DNA from: Thozetella sp. PMI_491
Taxonomy: Eukaryota > Ascomycota > Sordariomycetes > Chaetosphaeriales > Chaetosphaeriaceae
Assembly: GCA_021432635.1 (NCBI GenBank)
Contig: MU270046.1
Location: forward strand, 347,913 to 411,912
Length of the DNA stretch: 64,000 nt
Direction: 5' to 3'
In this document: in pieces, positions 58,083-64,000 of the stretch
Layout of the letters: every line of letters begins with the position of its first letter
How positions within the stretch are numbered: position 1 is the first letter of the stretch
Translations under genes and position numbers: made by a program
Notes under the pieces: generated by a model
Told to the model about the DNA's origin: nothing
The model's input: only the letters and a program-made list of their open reading frames with translations
Databases searched by the model: none

Positions 58083-59413
58083 ATGGTGTACCCTAGCTTC
58101 GAGGATCTGCCTGTCGATAAAAACGGCCCCGGCAAGAATGCGTGGGGCCTCTGGGGGACCGATGATCAGCTGGGGACGCTGAACCATCTCACAGACGAAG
58201 TGGTGGGTAGAGCGGCCAAGGAAGAAATCCGAACTGGGCAGAGGGTGTCCCTCAAGTAATTCCATTCCAGCCACACCTCAGGTACCGCTTCCTCGGCACC
58301 TAGGCCCATGCTAACCAGCAGCAGCTGGTCCTTGGCAGGGCCGTCGTACCCCAGATTTCCCCGCAAAATCTTGCACATCAACACCATCAACAAAGCCCCA
58401 CTCAAGATTGCCCATGATGATGAGGTTGGTGCCAGACGGACCACCTCTGGTGGTCTCCGATCGTTACAGGCCTGCTTAGCTGACATGATAGCTAGTGGTC
58501 TTTCAATTCTCAGTGCAGTTCTCAATGGGACGGCTTCCGTCATTATGCGTACCAAAAGGAAGGCGTAAGCGAGATGTCACTTCCTCTCCGGGGGTGTCAA
58601 GGAGCTAATAGTGTCTCTGTTAGCTCTACTACATGGGACGCACGGCCGAAGATTTTGCAAAGTCTCCTATCCCAAGCGGCGTCCATCGTACGTGTATCCC
58701 CTAGCTTCGACATAAGAATACTACCAAGTGCTCACAGGAAGCTAATTCCTCCTGGTTAGACTTCTCTGTCAAAGGTATCAGTGGCCGAGGAGTGTTCATC
58801 GACTGGTACGCCTGGGCACTGAAGCAGGGCAAGACTATCGACGCCACCACGAATTACGCAATCCCTTTCAGCGAACTCGTTGCCACACTCGAAAGCCAGC
58901 GTCAGTCCCTCTCCGACATCCGGCCCGGTGACATCATCTTCGTTCGTTCGGGGTACATTAACCAATACGAGAACATGGACCCCGCGAAACGTGACCAGCT
59001 CGACGAGCACTACAAGACTCACAAGCCGGATAACATTGGTGTGGAGCCGTCCCCCGAGTTTCTAGAGTTCCTTTGGAACAACAAAATCGCTGCTGTAGCT
59101 GGCGACTCGCGATCGTTCGAGGTCTGGCCTTGCTCAAAGTTGGAATGGCACTTCCACGAATGGCTCCTAGCTGGATGGGGCATGCCGATAGGAGAGCTTT
59201 TTGATCTAGAAGAGTTAAGCCGCAGAAGTGCCTCGACAGGTCGATACACCTTCTTTTTGTCTAGTTCGCCCATGAACGTGAGTATTTGAAGATTCAGTCT
59301 TTGCTCTCCTTTTCTAGCTCGATGCATCTGTTTCTAGGCGGAAGTTTTCTAACTACAAACCCTAGGCACCGGGTGGTGTTGCGAGCCCGCCAAACGCTCT
59401 GGCATACTTCTAG
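58083..59413 (+). CDS. Cyclase-family (kynurenine formamidase-like) hydrolase
   Basis: Exons are 58083..58255, 58319..58424, 58496..58564, 58624..58687, 58760..59277 and 59366..59413 (325 residues). The N-terminus PSFEDLPVDKNGPG-KNAWGLWG-LGTLNHLT is typical of the fungal branch of PF04199. The metal-binding core is assembled by splicing: HDDE, WSFNSQCSS and QWDGFRHYAYQKEG (Q103-H109), then GRGVFIDWYAW. Later blocks are RPGDIIFVRSGY, AAVAGDSRSFEVWP, EWHFHEWLLAGWGMPIGELF and the C-terminal APGGVASPPNALAYF. Family members hydrolyse formamides, lactones or similar bonds using a divalent metal. No aromatic-catabolism genes are adjacent, so the substrate is open. Confidence 0.9.
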
Positions 59414-60302
59414 TCATGGAGATATAGAAGGCTTACATAGTAGCTAGCTCGTCTTGTTAGTAACAGAAGTACTGATCTATAGACCGTTCATGCGCCTGGA
59501 TTCGAATGTATCTGTATTAGGGCATATTTGAGCATATAATCATACACAATAGTACTCAACTGCACACGAGAAACCCATGGCTTCATGGTAGAACGGGTAA
59601 TTCACAAGGCCAACAAAAGAGTGCAATGCCTGCCAGGCCACGCCGCCCATGGTACATTGTATCTGGCGGCAACTACCCAAGGTAGCCTCTCCGTACTGTC
59701 CTTGACTGCTGTCTCCTTGTCCCACTTATCGCCCGGCTACCCTGCCCTTTTCAGAATCTCAATTCTTAGCTTCTCTGTTTCGTCCAGCTTCCCATGGTCG
59801 TCGATCATACCCACAGTCCCCTGGTTGCCGTGCTCCATCCCGGGGATCCGAACCAGCGTCGAGAATTGCTCTATACACATGTCAAAGAAGGTTTTGATAG
59901 GAAACACCTGCACATACATCCACTGAGCATTCTTCCAATCCTCCAAGTCGAGATTTTTATCCCCGTAGTCATCGCTGTCCAGATCTCCATGCAATGCCGC
60001 TGCAGAGAAGTTGCCATCCTCGGTTGGCCACTATCCCCGACTGGCCGTCCTTTGATCTCAAGATCTGTGACTGACCAAGGTTTTGTACGGGACAATGAGG
60101 CAACTACTTTAGGATCTCCTGCTGCTTTCAGGCACTTGACCGTTGGCTACCCAGGCAGAGAACTACATGTTGAATGATGAAGATTGGAAGAATGACCCGA
60201 ATATGGACGAGCCAAGGCTCGGGGAGGTAACCGAGACTGGGTGGTGCCCGGTGTACTTCACCTATCTTGAGAATAGGGCAAATATCGAAAGAAAAAGGCA
60301 CC
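59414..60302. other. Intergenic; possible minus-strand exon at 59737-60030
   Basis: No firm gene. On the minus strand 59737-60030 reads open as EDGNFSAAALHGDLDSDDYG, then KNLDLEDWKNAQWMYVQVF and GMIDDHGKLDETEKLRIEIL. This looks protein-like, but it has no ATG and no recognised family. On the plus strand, 60163-60200 encodes a loosely similar NDEDWKN segment. I call neither. Confidence 0.3.
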
Positions 60303-60779
60303 ATGCCAGTATTGGTTTCATTACGTCCAGCGGGCGGCGCCGGACTGCTGGGGGAGGGTGCGCAGGGCTATGTGACTTTCGTGGATGGCGATGTCTTCAG
60401 CTGGAATATTGCGGCCCAAGTGCCCGTGGGAACGTATGCCGATGCAAGAAAGAACGCCTACGCGCGTTTTTACTGCTACAACAAGTGGAACAGCGTGGTG
60501 TATAACCCCAATGGCGACACGTGCACCTGCATCTATGACTGCAACCTTACCACGCTGCACAGCACGGTTACAGGCGATCAGACGCAAATCTACTACAACC
60601 TGAACAGTAACTACGTGAAGCTGCGCCGCGGTACCACCTCCGTGCATGACATGCTCAACAATGTCTACAGCAAATTCGAACAGAGCGCCGGCAAGAGAGT
60701 CGACTCGAGCAGCGTTTACCTGGGCAGTGACGTATCCATTTCCTTTGGTGGCCACGGGGACATCGCCGGAAATCGCTAA
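60303..60779 (+). CDS. Orphan small protein, function unknown
   Basis: Single exon of 158 residues from an ATG in CACC context (an in-frame upstream start at 60267 is weaker). The sequence begins MPVLVSLRPAGGAGLLGEG and continues GYVTFVDGDVFSWNIAA, then YARFYCYNKWNSVVYNP, a compact Cys cluster CTCIYDC at about residues 74-80, and ends ISFGGHGDIAGNR. There is no signal peptide or transmembrane segment. Composition is rich in Tyr, Asn, Val and Thr, suggesting a beta-rich globular fold. I do not recognise a family. The overlapping minus-strand frame is longer in places but has no better features. Confidence 0.5.
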   Translation: MPVLVSLRPAGGAGLLGEGAQGYVTFVDGDVFSWNIAAQVPVGTYADARKNAYARFYCYNKWNSVVYNPNGDTCTCIYDCNLTTLHSTVTGDQTQIYYNLNSNYVKLRRGTTSVHDMLNNVYSKFEQSAGKRVDSSSVYLGSDVSISFGGHGDIAGNR

Positions 60780-61293
60780 GAAGTTTAGCACGTCCGAGTG
60801 CCTGTAAGCTGTGGCCAAATTCTGTACATAGTAGATCGCTTCAGCTTGAGATAGAAATAATCAAAAGACAATACACTTAGCCATCTAACTCGCCAGAACG
60901 TGTTGACAGGTTGGGTTGTCATTGATTGGTAGCAACCCCTTGCAACCTTTTAGGCTGGGTAACTGGAAATGGAGCGATAGTGCAGCTATTGTAGACTGAC
61001 TATGCATCTCAAACCCTCCTCAGTAACTCGTCACCATTAGTGTTCCACATAATTTAGTACCTATAGCCTGAGGCTGCCGCACTATTAGCTAGTCGGGTCC
61101 TGGCATTATACCAAATCTGGATAGAGCTGAACTCGGGCCGCCTGTTGCCTAACTCTATATGTTGCCAGGGAAATTACGACGCTGAAACTGAGCTATTTAA
61201 TTGATTTCCAGGCCCTTCTTTCTTGTTTACTTTCTTTACTTACGGAGTAGGGAGTGAATCCTTTTCACCGGGCTGCGTCTACCAAGGCTTACC
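60780..61293. other. Intergenic, nothing recognised
   Basis: Spacer before the F-box gene; AT-rich near 61060-61220. No site was identified. Confidence 0.5.
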
Positions 61294-62661
61294 ATGGCAG
61301 TGGGTCTCATCGACATGCCCGTGGAGGTGCTCCAGGACATCATCAGGTCACTATGCCCGCATTGCGAAGGAGACCAGGCACAGCTGGAAAGGCTCGAGGT
61401 CACCTACCCGAAACCCCACGGCGGCCAGCACTGGAGAAGTGCCATTGCCAACGATTCGCCCTTGGGTGGTCTGTACCGGACTTCAAGGCTGCTTCGGACC
61501 CTCGTGATGCCCGTTCTGCACCATCGAATCGTGATACGGTCATGGCCACGGGACGAGCTCTTCCCTCTTACTCAGTTTTTCTGTCAACACCCAGATCTTG
61601 CCCTGGAAGTTAGGGAAGTCAGTATTCTCGAGATTAGTGGAACTCATCAGCGACCTAACTTCTCCGGTGCCGATATCGCCCTTATTAAAGATGCCTTCGC
61701 GCGCAGGGGCTACAGCATGCCGGAACTGCAGTCAATGCGCCTGGTAAATCAAGCTTTCCTATTCATGATCGACTTCGACTTCGACAAGGTGAAGAATGAC
61801 GAGATACGCCAGCTCCTTATTGACCTGCTCCTATCCTATACAACCTCTATCGAGCACCTTGCCGTCGAATGCGTTGAATCTCAGCAGCTAGGACGCCAAA
61901 TACTTCCTTCTACCCCGCTAACCATGCTGCATCATCTGGAAATCAGACGAACTGAACAAGACGAAGGGATTGTGTGGCTCTGGGAGCATTCAGACTTCCT
62001 TCAACTGACCCCGAATCTGCGCAGTCTGAAGATTGACTTGTGTGCTTCCGTTTCGGTAATCGCTTCTCTGAAGAACATCCGTCTCCTCGATCTCGAACAG
62101 GGGAAGCTCGGCTATAATGAGCTCAAGGCACTCGTCAAATCTTGTCCTAAGCTAGAATCTTTCCGCTACTCTTGTGGAGGATTTTCCGGGGAGGAATATG
62201 ACGACCACCCACGCTTCAGCGCGAGAGAGCTCTGCTGGGCCTTTCGCCCTCTGAAGACCACGCTGAGGGTTCTCAACGTGGATCTCTCTACGAACCAACG
62301 CAACGCTCCTGGCGACATGATGGACGACTTGACGGAGAATTCTGCGCTGGAGCTCATCTGCATTGGAAATAACTGCTTGTATCCAGTGGACTTTTATGGA
62401 GCCCAACCTGCGCCCGCTTCTCTACTCGTGGACCTATTGCCGAAAAAGATACGCTCACTCAGTCTCGGCAACATCAGTAACAACGAGTATCCAATGTTTG
62501 CTCATTTTGCGGAAACAGTCTTGGCAGGGACCTTCCCAGACCTGCAGTATGTTCGCTATAGGGATGCTGTAAAGAATGGCAGTTCATTGCAGTTAGAAGA
62601 AATGTTTCGAAGAGCTGGGGTAAATCCGCGTGGAAGTCCGCCAGGGGGTTGGGGTTTGTGA
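61294..62661 (+). CDS. F-box / leucine-rich-repeat-like protein
   Basis: Intronless, 455 residues. The N-terminus VGLIDMPVEVLQDIIRSLCP fits the first helices of a fungal F-box, followed by LGGLYRTSRLLRTLVMPVLH-HRIVIR, the usual continuation. The rest shows irregular leucine-rich segments (SIEHLAVECVESQQL, LTPNLRSLKIDLC, NIRLLDLEQGKLGYNELKAL, KTTLRVLNVDLS, KIRSLSLGNISNNEY). Such proteins are substrate adaptors of SCF (Skp1-Cullin-F-box) ubiquitin ligases. The target is unknown. The start ATG at 61294 directly precedes the F-box. Confidence 0.75.
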   Translation: MAVGLIDMPVEVLQDIIRSLCPHCEGDQAQLERLEVTYPKPHGGQHWRSAIANDSPLGGLYRTSRLLRTLVMPVLHHRIVIRSWPRDELFPLTQFFCQHPDLALEVREVSILEISGTHQRPNFSGADIALIKDAFARRGYSMPELQSMRLVNQAFLFMIDFDFDKVKNDEIRQLLIDLLLSYTTSIEHLAVECVESQQLGRQILPSTPLTMLHHLEIRRTEQDEGIVWLWEHSDFLQLTPNLRSLKIDLCASVSVIASLKNIRLLDLEQGKLGYNELKALVKSCPKLESFRYSCGGFSGEEYDDHPRFSARELCWAFRPLKTTLRVLNVDLSTNQRNAPGDMMDDLTENSALELICIGNNCLYPVDFYGAQPAPASLLVDLLPKKIRSLSLGNISNNEYPMFAHFAETVLAGTFPDLQYVRYRDAVKNGSSLQLEEMFRRAGVNPRGSPPGGWGL

Positions 62662-63079
62662 TCGAGCTAGTCTCCAGGCGCAGAATGTAAATAGATAGTG
62701 TTATTTAATCAGTCGGTATCGATAACTCAATCATTATTTCATTTTATTGCTCTACTCAGTAAGTATAAATATCACAACAAAACATATACTCAGTAACTCT
62801 CATGAAGGTAAAGGATCAAGGTTTGCTTGCTTCCCCTCTATTATGGAAAGCTCTCCCTTATTATATACACGTTTCGCACGCTTACTTAACCGCTATTTTA
62901 ATAGACAGGGGGGGTCGCGTGGCCGTCATAGATTATTTGCTTGACTAGAGCCCTGGTTCCTAAGCTCGACAGCTCACCAAGCCAGTTCACGAGCTTCCCC
63001 TGCTTCCGGCTGGCAGAGCTGGCGCTCAGCGGCGAGCTTTACCCTACTTCTTTTTTGTGACAATAGATCATACCTTAAA
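62662..63079. other. Convergent intergenic spacer
   Basis: AT-rich, no gene seen. It separates the 3' ends of the F-box and transporter genes. Confidence 0.5.
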
Positions 63080-64000
63080 TTAAAGGGTATACTTGTACAG
63101 AGGGCTTTTATCTCCCATGGAATCCAGCTGCTCTTGAGTATACTCCTCACGAATCTGACTCTCAGGCAGCAAGGCTCGAGACTTGTTCTTCCACCACAGG
63201 AGTGTCTCCAAGACGACTGCGCAGATCAGAGCCATGGAAGCAATTCCGAGGGCGGTACCATAACCGGTTGGATACCGTGGCGCTTCGCTGTCTAGGAACA
63301 CGCTGCCTCCAATAAGGCCTAGCGAGGGTTAACTTTTTGGTCCTCGCCGAAACATTAGAAGTAGTACTTACTACCAAAATTACCTGCGGCAAGGAGCCAC
63401 GCAAGACCGATAGACCGCTTCCACGACGGAGCAAGATTGTTGCCAATCCATGCTGATATGCCGGGGAGCAAGGGGTAGATGCCGATCTGGGCAAGGACGA
63501 TCCCAAAGTACATCGGCGCTCTATGGCTGGCAATGTCACTCGACAACCCGAACAGGATGCCCATAGCAGTGACAAGGATTATCAAGGGCCCCACGATAAA
63601 CGGCATGCGCCACGTGAAGCGATCTGCCATCCGACCGCTCACCCAGGCGGCAACACCACCGCAGAAATAGGGCGGAATAGTCAGGAGCTGCGCCTTTGTG
63701 GTCACGAATCCAAGCTCCTTGATGATCTGAGGCATCGAGAATTTGAAGGCTGTGTTGGGAACCGAGTTGGCCCATCCAAGCAGGATGCCCAGCAGGATCT
63801 TCCAGTCCAGCATGGTCCAGAAAAGAAGCTTCCAGGAGAACTTGTCTCCTTCTTGTGTAGAGGTGCGGACCCCTGAGAGACGGAGGCGCAGGTCGATGAA
63901 GCGCTTCTCCTCGTCGGTCAGCCAATTGGCCTGTTCAGGGGTGTCGACAATGAGAAACGGCATTGCCAGACCAGCCGCAACGGTGATTGCTCCCTCGATA
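63080..64000 (-). CDS. Dal5-like MFS transporter, 5' part outside window
   Basis: Two exons are visible, 63375..64000 (continuing past the end) and 63080..63318, joined across a 56-nt intron so that GNFG connects to GLIGGSVFLD. The sequence covers the C-terminal half of an anion:cation symporter of the allantoate-permease group: the cytosolic loop FLIVDTPEQANWLTDEEKRF, then six helices including WKILLGILLGWANSVPNTAF, WRMPFIVGPLIILVTAMGIL, FGIVLAQIGIYPLLPGISAW with IGNNLAP, and YGTALGIASMALICAVVLE. The tail EEYTQEQLDSMGDKSPLYKYTL is typical. It would import organic anions such as vitamins or ureides at the plasma membrane. The substrate cannot be assigned without the N-terminal half. Confidence 0.88.

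Noticed and set aside
1-64000. tRNA genes, CRISPR arrays and prokaryotic-type operons
   Set aside because: No tRNA-like T-arm/A-box pair and no regularly spaced direct-repeat array was found; the gene structure is eukaryotic with many short introns.

Overview
The window is nuclear DNA of a filamentous ascomycete (Pezizomycotina, most likely Sordariomycetes). The evidence is the gene content (three Zn2Cys6 regulators, two HET-domain genes, a CFEM/Pth11-type receptor, two NACHT proteins) and short 45-130 nt introns with GTRNGT donors, CTRAC-like branch points and YAG acceptors. No tRNA, rRNA, CRISPR or prokaryotic operon structure was seen. Most genes below were rebuilt by joining exons by eye; each stated protein length comes from a splice model whose exons sum to an open frame.

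Layout. 0-3.5 kb is decayed sequence: an ankyrin-repeat remnant and a LaeA/UMTA-type methyltransferase with a frameshift and a stop. 3.5-9.2 kb holds a Zn2Cys6 regulator, a HET gene and a disulfide oxidoreductase. 9.2-11.2 kb is gene-poor and contains a 625-bp MITE-like element with 165-bp inverted repeats and a 30-bp tandem repeat. 11.2-15.4 kb has a prolyl-4-hydroxylase-like dioxygenase and a second Zn2Cys6 regulator. 16.1 kb has an EthD-domain relic. 17.1-21.5 kb has two convergent membrane-protein genes. After a 2.6-kb gene-free stretch comes a SNF2-RING helicase (24.1-27.7 kb).

28.4-52.9 kb is an accessory, nonself-recognition-like neighbourhood. It contains a NACHT protein ending in C2H2 fingers, tail-to-tail with a HET gene; a non-coding block with five copies of an AAATTGCAGTGAA motif; two large proteins carrying an uncommon C/H-rich module followed by a W-x2-I-x3-LF signature; an atypical SDR, an S66 peptidase and an LYC1-like acetyltransferase; and a serine-esterase/NACHT/C-terminal-repeat protein. 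53.4-64 kb is mostly metabolic: a fructosamine-3-kinase-like protein, a Zn2Cys6 regulator divergent from a KynB-type cyclase, an orphan ORF, an F-box protein and the 3' part of a Dal5-like transporter running off the window.

Functional linkage is inferred only for three sets: the divergent regulator/cyclase pair, the NACHT/HET pair, and the wider set of HET, NACHT and zinc-finger genes that suggests a fungal incompatibility or immunity island. Several relics carry C-to-T/G-to-A type stops, compatible with past RIP mutation but not proof of it.
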